Positions 50,601 through 63,082 are shown, numbered from the stretch's first letter. The stretch is 64,000 nt of DNA from Neodiprion pinetum (GCF_021155775.2 NC_060234.1:30873026-30937025), one strand, 5' to 3'. A program made the numbers and translations. Notes: a model not told the origin generated them from the sequence alone.

Positions 50601-53600
50601 TTTCCATTAAATTTTGAAAATTTGGGGGAGGGGTATTATCACTAATTGACAGATCAGCAACAACCTCTCAAATTTGAGTATTAAATGACAACTGCGCGTT
50701 AATTCACACATGGCCTGAAATATGTATTTATTTACATTTGCTTAATCGGAGTTTGAACTTTACCGTGTACAAAGTATTTAGCCAGTACCGAAGTTCGTAT
50801 TTCGTCCGGACAGGATGGCACAGAACTTAAAGGATTTCGGACGCCGCTGGGTTAACAGAAAGAGGGAAACGGGAAGTGGTGAGAGAACCATTACGGAGCC
50901 ATCAATCTCTGACTTGAATGAGTCCTGAAGCTCCGTAAGTTCGTTGTTGAATACAGTCTCCGGCATGTAAAGGGCAACGCAACCGCTCCATCTCTCCCGG
51001 AGAATCCCAAGGAATTCCCGACTCGTCGTCGTCATCGTCGGTGTCGTGCCGAAAGAAAATTAATAACGGGTCGGATCAGTGACACCGCTGTGAAGTATCT
51101 TCGTGAATTCGATATCTCAATTTTTTTTACTCGCATTTGAAATGATCGTTAAACGTTTTCATGATTCTTTGGTTGTCCATTTCGAAGATATTTATTGTCT
51201 CATGTTGGCCACATTTTTAATAGTTTCCAAACCAAAAAAAAAAAAAAAAAAACAGGATCGTGCATGAACAGACAAAATTCGACGAAATTTGTTGAAACAC
51301 TGCGATGCGTCAAACAAGAGTTTATCTTATATCTGCACCAAATCGTACTGATTTGCAATTTTACTGGCAACGAAATGTACGTATGCAATATAAACCACAA
51401 TTTGCTGTACACACGAATCGTACATATAGAAATGAAACTAAGAATGCTTGGAACAGACTTTTTTTCCAAAATATGATTGTTTTGCATTGTTAAAAAAAAA
51501 AATCGTCACAGGTACCTTGAAACTGATTATGATTGAGCGATAAATATTAACTTCTGTTCAACGAAAAACCTGCAACGACTGCACGGTCCATGGCGAATGC
51601 TCATGAATGGCCGGATAACATATTTAAAAAACATACACTAGGCAATAGGTATATGTTGTATTCTTCTTTTCACACCTTTCGGAGTGAAAATACGACGACA
51701 TAATACGCACGCTAATTAACGGCACACCAGGTATTAGAAGGTACAAAAAGAAAGTTACAACATAGAGGAGCCACGCGAAGCTGTGAAAAAATGTCCGTTG
51801 ATTATTATCAATGTTGTTGTTGTTGTTAGGTTTTTCAGTCACGACTACAAATTCCACCACGACACGTATAAGTCGCCTCGTTGTTACGGCACACTGTCTA
51901 CGTCATGCAATATTACAACCAGGTATGGCAACGAGTGCCGTTACTTGGGCCGAGTCAGAGACAAACGTCTAGCTTTGACCGTTTTCAAACGTTGTAGGTA
52001 CCTGATAACTGCTAGGTTAAATTTTTACTGTTGCCACCAGAGAAATTACTGTATGACTGAATAACCTGCTTGTAAGTAAATACTGAGGTGTTGAGTTAAA
52101 CATGATTAAAAGAGCAAAAAAAAAAAATGTTGAATTTTACGCGAATGAATTTGATGAGGAAAGAAGTACTTTTTGTAACATTAATAACTTTGGCATCGAT
52201 TATAGTGATAATCAGAAACACTTGTATACAAAAAAAAAAACCGTTAAACTTCATTTAAACGACAGACTTTCTTCTGGCGGTACTTTATCAATAATACTAT
52301 ATTTTTCAAACTGGAGGACTAATAAAAATCAAAATAATACATACGGATACTCGCGGTAAACGAGTATTTTTTTCTTGATACTTTCACTTTTCCGATGGCT
52401 AAGTATACTCGGAAACGTTCTTGTTTCGTTGTCGTTGTTGCTAGTTGAGAAAAATTTCCTCACTAAATCAATACATGGAAGTGTTGTTAGATAAACCGTT
52501 AAACTAGCATTCGATTAGTTGTAGCAGACTGAAATATTCATCGGAAAGTGTCCTCTAACTTTTGCCATCTCAACCGAAAATACTTTGTTGACCAATCCGT
52601 GAAAAAATGTTGATAGTACAATGCCAATAAAACAAAAAAAAAAAAAAAAACACTCTTTCGAAGGATGTCGTAATTTGCAATCGTAACCAAGTGGGTATTT
52701 CCTTCCGGTGTCAAAAAAGTATGTATTCCATTAATAGGATGATACCAATTATTGCGCTATATAGTATAAATTAGGTGCTCCAACTATACGACACGCACAG
52801 TAGTAATATTATATACGTATATAATCTATTTGTACACACGGAACGGGTTACATAGTTCTTGTAATTAAACAACGCGTTAATTAACGCAAGGCGCGCGAAC
52901 TGTTCGCGCTTGTATATGAGATTCTATTCATGCGGCGCTGTATAGTTACAACAAAAAGCAGACTGCACCACCTTTATCAATTAGCGAAAAATATGTTTAT
53001 CGTTGAAAATTTCAACAAATTTTCAAGCCAAGTTGGCATTGCAGTTTACCTTTTTCCCGCCGATAAAATAGCGATTGATTTTCAAATTTTCAACCGCCGC
53101 AATAACAATTTAATTAGTACATCCCGTAGATTACCATTGTATCATTAATCACACGAGCCTTGCAACGATTTTGCAAAACGATGTTCAACATACGCGTATA
53201 ATAGTGGTGCAAATGAGATTTTGTTGCCAACGTTTCTACCTACATCCAATGTCGGATAAATTTAAACTTCATACGGAGAATCCATCCTGCGTGACGTAAA
53301 GATGACTTCATTCTGAGTCGACACATCACCCATGCGTGTTTCAAGGTACTTCAAAATTCCCGAGGAATGCAGCTTTGTAACACACATCAAGACACGCAAG
53401 AAATTGTTTCATGAGCGATCGACGGTAAAAAAAAAAAAAATGTTTCTGGTTGAAAATTCCATTATTTTTACTTTCTTGTCATTCATAACTTGTATAGCCG
53501 GTTATACCCCGATTTTTATTCAACATTTTTGAAAAACATGAGCAATTCACATGTAAATTTTAACACGGTATCCAACAGCAATAAAACTTATCAAGATATA

Positions 53601-54332
53601 ATGTGAAGTGTCTAGGAAAAAGGGATATTAATAATGATACAATATGACAGGATTTTTCATTTTTCGAGCTTTCAAGTTTTCAGACCTGCAAGGTAATTTT
53701 TTTTTTTATACGCAATATGCTGTCGAATATATACGCAATATATCTGTCGAACAGGCGTTCGGGGAATATAGAATTTTGATCAAAAGAAATATGGGAATTG
53801 ACGTAATTTTCTGTTCAAAGGATAATATATAAATACATAATACATCGAAATATTGCATATACGATTTGTCATCAATTTCCTTCATTAAACCATCGACCAA
53901 CCCTCGATTGAGCATTATTTTGTTAGTGATATATACGACCAGTTCCAAAATTAAATTCCCTTCGCAAGTCTAACAAATCCGGAATTTATAGGATCATCAT
54001 GAATGTGACAAGGGCTTTGTCAAAAGCTCTAAAACATTGTATCCCCCTTCGGTGAAAACCTCGGGTACAACATTGAGCTTTGTATCCTAAATTTAACGGC
54101 CAGATGATAATAACAACGCGGTGAAATAAAAATCCAGAACAATAAGATGAGAAGCATTTACATCGCCTCGGGGAAAGAGCCGAGGATTGAACTGTTACGA
54201 CGTTTCACAGCTTTGCGAAAGGCTTATTGGATAGACTCTGAGAAGATGATGGAAAACCGTGGTATGACTGCTCGGTCTTGCGGACGGATACCTACGACGA
54301 TTCATCCAGCGATGTAGTTCGTAGAGATAGAG

Positions 54333-54341
54333 TATAAAAGG
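54333..54341 (+). promoter_or_regulatory. TATA-box motif (TATAAAAGG)
   Basis: This is a consensus TATA sequence in a moderately GC-rich setting, about 95 bp upstream of the broken coding-like copy at 54428. No initiator motif stands out at the expected start, so use as a promoter is only possible. Confidence 0.25.
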
Positions 54342-54427
54342 CGCGAAGAGTCGGCCGGAAATGAACGTTACGCCTAGACACGTTTAAGGGAGAGCCCTGG
54401 TCCATTTCGAGGTGTTGACGCGTTGAC

Positions 54428-54508
54428 GTGTATATCTCAAAATATCTACGTCTACGTATCTGAAATGCGACAAAGATCTCAACAGCCCCATTCTATACCC
54501 AATTCTGA
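54428..54508 (+). pseudogene. diverged, broken copy of the 54651-54932 frame end
   Basis: Read in frame, the 26 codons before TGA at 54506-54508 align without gaps to the last 26 codons of the minus-strand frame. Seventeen residues are identical, including the shared end APFYTQF. One codon is a TGA stop where the other copy has TCA. Just upstream the match continues in broken form, with extra bases around a GTTGACG tandem repeat. A TATAAAAGG motif lies about 95 bp upstream. Confidence 0.35.
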
Positions 54509-54668
54509 ACAAAAACACTCCAACACATTTTCATTTGACGCAGAAATAAAGAAACGGTATGAATTCTACGAATTTACTGTTGCGATTTCTTAGGATCTAC
54601 GCTATTTCTTTATTTCTGCGTCAAATGAAAATGAATTGGAGTGTTTTTGTTCAGAATTGGGTGTAGAA
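54491..54668. repeat. near-perfect 64-bp inverted repeat (hairpin) with 50-bp spacer
   Basis: The arm at 54491-54554 and the reverse complement of 54605-54668 agree at 61 of 64 positions. Both arms hold CCCAATTCTGA, ACAAAAACACTCCAA and GACGCAGAAATAAAGAAA, so each strand carries an AATAAA pointing towards the spacer. Similarity continues outward at a lower level (about 77% over the next coding-like stretch), making this the core of a longer tail-to-tail duplication. Confidence 0.9.
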
Positions 54669-54932
54669 CGGAGCTCTTGAGCCCTTCTTCGCGTTTGAGA
54701 TACGTGTACGTCGGTATTTGGGGATGTGCGCGTAAGCCTCGAATTCGCCGATCGAGGGCACCCTGAAGTCGAGGCAGTCGGACTGCAACAACAGCGACGC
54801 ACCACGTGTTTCAGACCATTGCTTACCCAGTACGATTGAAGGGAAACAGAGAGCACTTATGAATTTGTAAAGTGACGTTCTCCGGAGGTATCGGTTAAGT
54901 GGCCGAGGTATAAGGCAGGCAGGTACGACCAA
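54651..54932 (-). CDS. unrecognised open frame, possible 3'-terminal exon
   Basis: This 93-residue open frame ends in TGA at 54651-54653, with AATAAA about 40 nt downstream on the same strand. I do not recognise the product. The last 40 or so codons have a high share of G or C at third positions. They include SDCLDFRVPSIGEFEAYAH and end KKGSRAPFYTQF. A TTGTTGCAG acceptor-like site just before the SDCLDF codons would make this the last exon of a minus-strand gene. The part upstream of that site looks less coding and the first codon is arbitrary. A diverged copy of the end of this frame lies on the plus strand at 54428-54508. Confidence 0.22.
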   Translation of the reverse strand: MVVPACLIPRPLNRYLRRTSLYKFISALCFPSIVLGKQWSETRGASLLLQSDCLDFRVPSIGEFEAYAHIPKYRRTRISNAKKGSRAPFYTQF

Positions 54933-56092
54933 GTGCGAGTGGTCGATGACCCAGGTAACGGAACGACAGGTGAGTTAAGCGCGGCCATTTTGAGTAACGT
55001 TGCAGCGTATTATACGTAGACGTATACGCAATATGAATAGACAGACGTCTCTCTCGAGCTGCATGCTTTCCGTACACGTCATTATCAGCGCACTGTATCG
55101 GGCTCGGCGCGTCGCTCGCGGAACTAATTTCAGTCAATTTAATTAACGCGATCAATTAACTGCTAGGCGCTCGTCTTACGGTACGCCTACCTACCAACGT
55201 CGCGGAGATTATCTTCGTCGTTTGAACCCAGCATCATATACGGGAATTCTTGAACGCAGGTTCGCATTCAGCGACGCAAAATTTCCCTCCTCAGCGTGAA
55301 TTTTCAAAGAAAGATGGTCTGGCTCCGTGCCTTAATATTCGACCTTATTTTTAATTACATTATGTATACCGGTATTGTATGTAACGCCCGGTATAACCGT
55401 TCGTTGCTTGATTCGAATTTATTGACAATTCTCTTCGAAAGGATTACGTGGACGTAAAGAAAGGATTTGGAATTCTACTAAATATAAATAAAACAAACGA
55501 ATGAAACAAAGAGAAGAATTATTATCACCGTCGACACGATACCGCAGGCATGTGCTTCCGTTGGAGGAAAAATATGAACGATTGACCTTTATTACTCATC
55601 CCTGCATCTTCGCTCTGCAGCAGTTATATGTATTTTCAAACGTATATACTGTATATACTTACAGTTGTATATTACCGTGAGATTAATTGTACCGAGTTCC
55701 GTTGATACATGTATGAAACCTTCATATTCAACAAAATAAAGATATGGAAAAAGAAATCATCAGAACAAAAAATGATAGGTGTCGTCAACTGAACAGTACA
55801 AACCTACCCATATAATTCGTACACAACAGTAACAGCCGATCACATCACTCGCAATAAATTTCTTGTGTACAACCATATTCAATAATGTTGAAAAATTTGA
55901 AGAAGAAGAAACAAATCTATGCAAGATACACAGCAGAGAGGGCTCGAAGAATATAATATATACCGTTGAATCGGCAGAAACTCATTTTATCTGATTGTGA
56001 GCCTGAAGGTAAACTCCTCGATTCGATACAACAGAACGTCGAAAAATCGTAAATATCGTGAGCGAGTTGAGAACATGAGAGAAAATAATATT

Positions 56093-56484
56093 CAGTGATC
56101 GCACGCTTTTTTGAAACCTGAAATTCCCTGACATGCCGTTGGTTAATGAAAATTTTCGTACATATTAATACTAGTACCTTCAATATTACCTAGTAATTAA
56201 CTTACTATATGAATATCAATTTAGAAACAACGGCCTGCGATTCTCCGTAAGGAAAAAACGAAAGGTTTAGTAAATATTGAGTAAAATGCATAGAATGTAT
56301 GAAGTGATGCGTCGACGAAAGAAACAAAATTTTGAGTAGGATTTTTTTTTTTTTTTTCTTCAGATCGCTAGTACTTTGTATGAGTACGAGTTTATTTCTA
56401 CGTCAGACTAGAAATTCCCTGACTTTTCCCTGCAGTAAGAAATTCCCCGAGTTTTCCAGGTTTTCCCTGTGCGTACGAACCCTG
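56093..56484. mobile_element. hAT-like non-autonomous element, copy 2
   Basis: This is the second copy, in the same orientation as 43141-43546. Its left end is eroded (CAGTGATCGCACG) and its right end is intact (GTGCGTACGAACCCTG). Near the right end the motif AAATTCCC(T/C)GA(C/G)TTTTCC occurs twice in tandem. The same motif, in the same direction, lies near the left end of copy 1. There is no clear target duplication and no coding capacity. Confidence 0.8.
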
Positions 56485-58075
56485 AATAAGGACATGAAAA
56501 ATATTTTAACAAGACGTTGCAGGAGCTGAGCGAGCTCTCGAACAACGGGAAGAATTCCTCCTCTACCCTCCCGTGCAGGCCGTCCAGAATCTCCGTAATC
56601 AGATTACAACGACCCTGCACCATCCCTCGGCGTACACAGCTATCTATATCCACTCGCGTTCACCCTCATTCGCGTAAATAACGTCAGAACACGCGAGCAT
56701 TGGTTTCGCGGGCACCAATAAGCCGCACCACTCGAGTCTCCGTTTAGCCCATTGGGCACGTACGCTTCCCGATTGAACCCGTATAATACATTCGGCATGT
56801 ATGGCCCATTGATCGCGAATTGTACGCCGCCGTGGAGAAATCGGCAGTTCGCCTTCGCGGGGTGGATGGATCACACATCACTCCATACGGCCTGCTCTGT
56901 AAAAATACGAATAACACAACGTTGCAGAGAGGTCTGCAGGATTCCTTATGCCATGCCGTCCTGACCGCCTAGACGTGATCTTCGTCTCGGACGGTTCGTA
57001 CGATCAGCGTTTATAATCGTCGCTGATTCTCCGCACCGCGGCACCGTTCCGATTATTCGAATATCGTCGCAATGGTATTATTGTTATCATCATAGCTGTG
57101 AGTAGACGGAGAGATATTTGCGCCACAAGGTCGCTTACCAGACGTCAGCCTCCGTCGCGGAGGTGAAAGTACGGAGTGGGTAGATTATAAAGCGGCGGCA
57201 ACTCTGCATCTATCCGTGATCTGGTACTTGGTACAACTACGAACCTTTTTCACAGCCTCGCAGTGGCCATTAAATCTCGAGGATATAAATGCCGCGTTAC
57301 GTTATGCCCCAGGTACGAAAAGACCGCGCGACGCGTGACGATACAATACTCGATGTGTTTCTCAACGGCGTCTGGATAGATTGCTACTTTTTATTTCTGT
57401 TTTTGTTCTTCGATTTCGTCCCTTGCAATGTAGAATAAATAGCAGAGGCTGCAATTAACGGAACATATGGTGAATTCATCGCCAAGTAGCGAGGAAACAT
57501 GCACAGGTATGCGACAAGTGGGAAGAGTTAAGAGATTGATGGAAAAAAACAGAGCTGTTGCGAGTCGATGAAACCGGTCGAGAAGATGCGAGAAGACGCT
57601 CGCTGCCTACTGCTTCGGGTACTGTGCATAACGGTGAAAATAAAGAACGAGCGTCTCGGGATTCCTCCGAGAGCTCTCGTGGGAACGCGAATGCCAAAAA
57701 CGTAACGTGGATACAATGCGACACTTAGGTGGGTGAACTCTGACGTATGTGAACAAGCTGTTTAGACTTACCACGCGTGTTGAGTTTGAGCGCACATTGC
57801 TGCTCGCGGATGGCACAAACTGCCGGTGCACTTGAAAGGTGGAGTTGAAGCTCAGTCGTGACGACGTAACATGACTGCATTCACCTCGAGATGACGTAGA
57901 CTCAGGATCGTTGCCCGGAAGTTTGAACGTCACTTTTATTTATGTACTTATTTATTTTGTTGCAACACTTTTTCTAAACCTTGATGTACGTACGAACGAA
58001 TAAACCACCACAAATCCCTCCCGAAACTTTCCGTTTATTTAAATATAAACCACTCTCACGATAAACCGAGGAACA

Positions 58076-58077
<2 letters not shown>

Positions 58078-58106
<29 letters not shown>
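58078..58106 (+). repeat. (TCAA)n microsatellite
   Basis: Six to seven tandem TCAA units. Confidence 0.9.
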
Positions 58107-58108
<2 letters not shown>

Positions 58109-59947
58109 GTGTGCGACACTGTGCAATGTTCGTGCTTCGCGTTTGTCTGGTAATTAAATTCACGATTCAACTGTTTTGTCACGTGAGTTGGACAACCGTA
58201 CTTGTACTTCCTCTTTGCGGCGTGCGAATCGCGCGATAAGGGAAGAAAGAAAGAGGCAGGGTTGTAAACAACCTGTCAAAACGCCGACTGCGCTCTAGGT
58301 GGAGTCAGTCGGACGGGGGAGTGTTCTTCACGCCACCGTGGGCAAACGCGAAATCAACCGGTTCGAAGGGACGACCATGAACGACGTCGCGAAACGTAGA
58401 CGAAGACGGAGACACTAGGACGCCCGGGAACGCAGCCTCGCAGCTGCGCGCACCGCTCGAGCTGTGAGGGCTCGAACTGCTGCGCTCCGTCGGATTGGAA
58501 AGGCTTCTCCCCCCTCCGGCCTTCCCCCCCACCCCGCCAACCTTCCGACGCCAAGCCGTCGCATCTTTTTCGCCTTCTTCTATTTCTGCCGTGAAATCGG
58601 GAATAGCGTGTTTGTCGTACCTGCGGCACGAGGCGAAGGAGCGTGATGCAACTGTTTTTGCGAAGCCTGCGGTGGTTTTATGCAAGAATATCGTCTTGCG
58701 GATTGCAGGAATTAGGTTCAACGGGGGTTTTATCACACCGAGTAAAGATATTACCTCCTCTGTTCAGGGATTGTATTATCTCTGTCTGTATTTCCCGCGG
58801 GAGATCTTTACGTATTGATTTTTGCTCGGGGTATTAGCGAACGCGTGGTCACAGCGCGCTTTTCAGTTGATAACGAACAAACGCGTTCGCGATTTATGTA
58901 GCAATTGACGATCCCTTTTTTACCGGTGAACAGTTGTTCCGCCTCGTATTTTTTGGCGGTTAATCAAGGTTTTTTTTTACGGATTTTTCAGCTTAAATTA
59001 CATTCTGAATATTAATGTGTAATCAGCATTGTTTTACCGTGAAGATACGACGTGTCTCCAGTGTCGCTCTTTCGCGTCTCCCACAATTTGTATTCCGTAA
59101 ATGGATAAAAATCGAAAATAAAGTTCGTTTCAACAAAATAATCGCGAACAAAATGTAGAAACAGAATAATAATAATACACATGCGGACTCAAAGAAAGAG
59201 CAGATTGGTGGGAAAATTATAAAAAATTTTATCGAAAGGTGCGTCGAAACGACAAATAGCACAGCGCCGAACAGCCCGCTACTGTTCATTTGCGTAATCC
59301 TTCATGAAGCTTCACACTTTATTTTTAGAATAAAAAATAAAAATTTCGAATTTTACTCAACACTGGCTGGTAAATTAATCTAAGGACAGTATAAGCCTAT
59401 ATTTCCTCGGATCATCGCTGGTTCACCAGCTAAGCTATGTGTATACGATATACGAAAATACTTGTATCGTATGCCTTTCATCTGTACAAACAAAGTCTCT
59501 TAGCAGCTTCTACACTCACTAGACAAAAGTCACGTTCTATCCGTTATTCTTATTCATAATTTTATAAGTACCTCGAAATGTTGATCACACCAGCAGAATT
59601 TACACATTTTTCTCACATCACATTTTCACCACTATAAATGATACGACATTTGGAGTTTGTGCAGCAAGTGACGAAGCTACAATTATCACGAGACATACAC
59701 TAAAAATAATCCATGTCGCCGATAACTGTACACATGCGGTCATACCGGTATCTACATATCTTACAATCCTCGTAGCCCCAGAGACCGGATTTTCTGACAC
59801 ACTTGAGACGCGCTCTCGACAAGAAAACTAAGATTCTCTAAATGACACTCGACGAATTCTGAAGAACAAATTTTGTCTTATTACCATTTTTGTGTACTGT
59901 TGTTTGACGTGATGAAATTCTCAACGGAAATTAAAAGGTCTAGATTA

Positions 59948-60247
59948 TCCTGGTGAAAATTTCTGCTACCACGAAATTTTACAGAAATTGGAATATTTCG
60001 TATTATTTCGTGCAAAATTATAAACATGCATAGTTTTTCGAGAAAAATTGTTAATTTTCGTTAAAAATTGTATCTTGTACATTTTTTACTGAAAAAATAC
60101 AAATTTTTATGAACATCTACAAGTTTTTATGACCAACTGTGTATATTTACAATTTCGTACGAAAACCATTTTTTATACAAAATTGTACGAAATGTCCAAA
60201 TTTCCCTGAAAATTCGTAGAAAATCTAAGAAATTATTTTCGCCAGGG
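59948..60247. mobile_element. MITE with CCTGGCGAAAAT-type ends
   Basis: The left end reads TCCTGGTGAAAAT and the right end, reverse complemented, CCCTGGCGAAAAT. TA flanks both ends (59946-59947 and 60248-60249). The arms remain recognisably similar further in, sharing TACAGAAATT-like and ATTTCGTA blocks. The interior is very AT-rich and has no open frame. Confidence 0.75.
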
Positions 60248-62964
60248 TAGTCAGAGAACAGCCAGCGACCCGCGAATCTATCAAGACATATTAGCAATAA
60301 TTCGACTCGACTTGGAAAACTCCTCGTGCCAGTTATTAATCAAGGAATCGGTTACTCCTGTCTTTGATATCAAACGCATTTGATTCAGCAAACGCAATCA
60401 CGACCAAGATAGTATCAAAAATTTAATTCAATTTCTATCGATCTAAAGTTCTTGCAGGATGAATTTCACAGATGAGCATACGACTCGACACACATAATAA
60501 AAGTCTTATATTAAGTATGTATACGGTGGTGTTAATAACAGTGTATGAAAAATACGTCAAGCATGCGATGCCTTCTGTATTATATATTCATCTTGGCATT
60601 TCGGCATAGCACACAACTCGCATTTAATTAGACTAACAGTGCTCCACGCGTTACATACGTTCTACTTGTTCGATCTCCAGGGACCAATCTGAATTTTGAT
60701 ACTACATACGCATGTGACTTTCGCATCATGATACTGGTGTGGTAACGGCTAGACAGTTTCCGAACTGTTATCAATTCCAATTTTCGTATGTCGAAGCTAT
60801 CGGAAATACTGACCTATAGATGCATACACTATTCAATTTACGACCATGTTCATTTACGTCCGGCACAATGCCGCTGGTGGGTTTTGATGCCATCGTACAA
60901 GCGCGGATATACGCGCGTATCACACATGACTTACATTTTTTGGAACACTGCACAAATTTTTTAAGACAGATGTTTCACTATTTTACTTGCGATTAGTTTT
61001 TTCCAGTCACGTAACTGATATAGATACAAAGTTGTAATTTGAAACTTCTCTGATTTTATAAGAGTTACGGAGCGAGAAATAACTGCATATAACAGCCTCC
61101 AGATAATTTTCAAATCACTAATCTACCATAGGTATGCGGTGAAGATGTAACATGCAGAAAGTAAAATATTCTCTGAGAATTGAATTCAAAATAACGCGTC
61201 ACGATTAGAATACAAAGTGGTTAACGGTAGATTGTAGAAAACTTTCACTTTCAAAAAAAATTTCAGTTTCCTGAAGTTTTTTAACACATTAATTACTTTC
61301 GCATTTGCCATACATAACAAAATTCAGGAGAAGCGCTTTCGGCAAGTTTTTCAATCATGGCCAATTTAAAATTGCGGCTAAGAAAATTCAATTTTCCTCC
61401 AACAGGGAAATACATACGAGCGGTGAGAAGATCTGACTACAGTAAATTATCATCACGCATTCTAAACACAACCGAGATGAATTAGCAAGTAATAGTAAAA
61501 TTTATTTTTATTGTGAAAATGGATGTTTTACATATGGCTGGTGTTGTGTGTAATATTATTGGAAATAACGCTAAGTTACGGTACGCAACTAAAATAAAAT
61601 CGTAAGGACAAAGCCAAAAATATTTAACCATGTACTTATCGATTTCGAAAAATTCGAAATCGAGTACGCGCATTCGCGTCAGCATTTTCACTGTGTTTAC
61701 GATATGCAGCGAAACATTCTGATGCACATTACACGTTTATTAGAATTAAACCGAATGATCATTTTTTCACTGCAATTGTCTGGTTCAGAAGCATAAACTA
61801 TACAATCTCCCAACTATTACATATATAACAATTTTGTTTAATCATAATTTCCATCGATTCTCGTGAAAAACGTAACACCTTTAGTCAGGCGGAATGAACT
61901 CTCTTTTAAAATAGATACGATAAACGAGAGATCAAGGTTTTACGATTACTATCACAGAACCAGAAGACACCGCTAAGAAATTGAAGAGCCGCCTGAACCA
62001 GCAGAAATATTCGGTTCAAATCTTTCCAAACAACTGTTTCACCTGTATCAGATGGTCGAGACAACCCAATTTGTATACGTAATTGCATCGAAAATATTTT
62101 CTGCAATAAAGTTCGTACGAAAACTACACGACCAGTTCCAAAGAATATGTACATTGACATATCTTCAATATTTATAGAAACAGTCCATTTAGTTTTGAAC
62201 CTATCCTTGCAATTACAGTTGTGCGGTAATAAACGTCAGTACTGACGACTTTTCAAAAAATTGTACGGGCAGACCTAGTCGCAATTATCTCAGGAGACAA
62301 ATTCATTTTTTCCAAAGTATGATAAGCATTTTTTTCAAATACCTCAGCAAGATAAAGCTCAGATTACTTTTAAAGAGCGATAACTAATACAACTACTGAA
62401 ATAGATAACAAAACTAAGAGGAAATTATAATTTTTTCATTAAACCCACACTCTTTCTTACAATGTGATACGTTTACATAAGACATAAGTGTTAATTTCCA
62501 TTACTGAAAGTAACCCTCGCAGTATAATATGTTTAAAAATACACACATTCTTTCGTTTCTTCAGATTAACGAATGATAATTGCATTTGCACAAAAATAGA
62601 ACAGTTTTAAACAATTACTAAGGGAGACGATGTGATTAATACGAAAGATCAAATACTAGTTTCATTCAAAACGTAAAAAATAAAGTCAAGCTATTCTATA
62701 TTAAATATTCTGAAGTCGAAGAAACACAAAAATGGCTGCAATATCAAGCGAGCCATGCTACAACACATCGCCCGCTAACCAACGAATGCTGCTATCATTT
62801 CTCTTCTCTATCTGCCTGCTCATCATGCTTAGTATTCTTTCGTCTTCCTTCGTCTCATTACCTAGATTAAATTATATCAATATTTTTTATTTATATATAT
62901 CACGCCAGTCCCTCCATCATTATAGTAACGTAGGTACACTTTGTCTCAACAGTCACTGTTAATT

Positions 62965-62970
62965 TTTATT
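62965..62970 (-). terminator. AATAAA polyadenylation signal of H2A.Z
   Basis: TTTATT on the plus strand reads AATAAA on the H2A.Z strand, about 50 nt after the stop codon, which is well placed for a short 3' UTR. A further AATAAA lies at 62886-62891 and could give a longer 3' end. Polyadenylation rather than a histone stem-loop fits a replication-independent variant; I saw no histone-type stem-loop. Confidence 0.55.
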
Positions 62971-63020
62971 TTTATGTGTTTATCTTTTTATCTTTTCAAA
63001 CGTGTAAGCTAGTTACTAAT

Positions 63021-63082
63021 TTATGCTGGTTTTTGTGATCCCTTCTTGCCGATAAGCGATTTGTGGATATGTGGAATGACAC
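63021..63082 (-). CDS. H2A.Z (H2Av): histone H2A.Z, last coding exon with stop
   Basis: This is the C-terminal coding exon, joined to the exon at 63266-63395 by a 183-bp intron (acceptor ttttattttccag). It completes the split Gly codon and reads VIPHIHKSLIGKKGSQKPA followed by TAA. VIPHIHKSLIGKK is the H2A.Z docking-domain and C-terminal signature. The tail is short and ends GSQKPA. It therefore lacks the long extension and terminal SQ(E/D)-type phosphorylation motif that make Drosophila H2Av serve as both H2A.Z and H2A.X. This product should be a plain H2A.Z. The frame is intact, with consensus splice sites and no sign of pseudogenisation. The 3' UTR runs leftward. Confidence 0.95.

Larger units (their letters stand above)
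48426..54332. other. no recognisable gene; AT-rich, A-runs
   Basis: AT-rich with several long A-runs, a (GTT)n run at about 51812-51827 and the inverted repeat near 50371-50600. No protein or RNA gene recognised. Confidence 0.5.
54933..62757. other. no recognisable gene between the hairpin locus and H2A.Z
   Basis: Holds the second hAT-like copy, a GC-richer patch at about 56520-58700 without a convincing frame, the (TCAA)n tract and the MITE at 59948-60247. The last 2 kb before H2A.Z are AT-rich and featureless to my eye. Confidence 0.5.

Noticed and set aside
52600..52650. AATAAAA followed by A17, like a processed retrocopy tail
   Set aside because: No recognisable coding or SINE body upstream and no flanking direct repeat.
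62732..62962. 76-codon plus-strand frame with a hydrophobic segment and good ATG context
   Set aside because: It is antisense to the 3' flank of H2A.Z, has no recognised homologue, and the minus-strand reading looks at least as coding-like.
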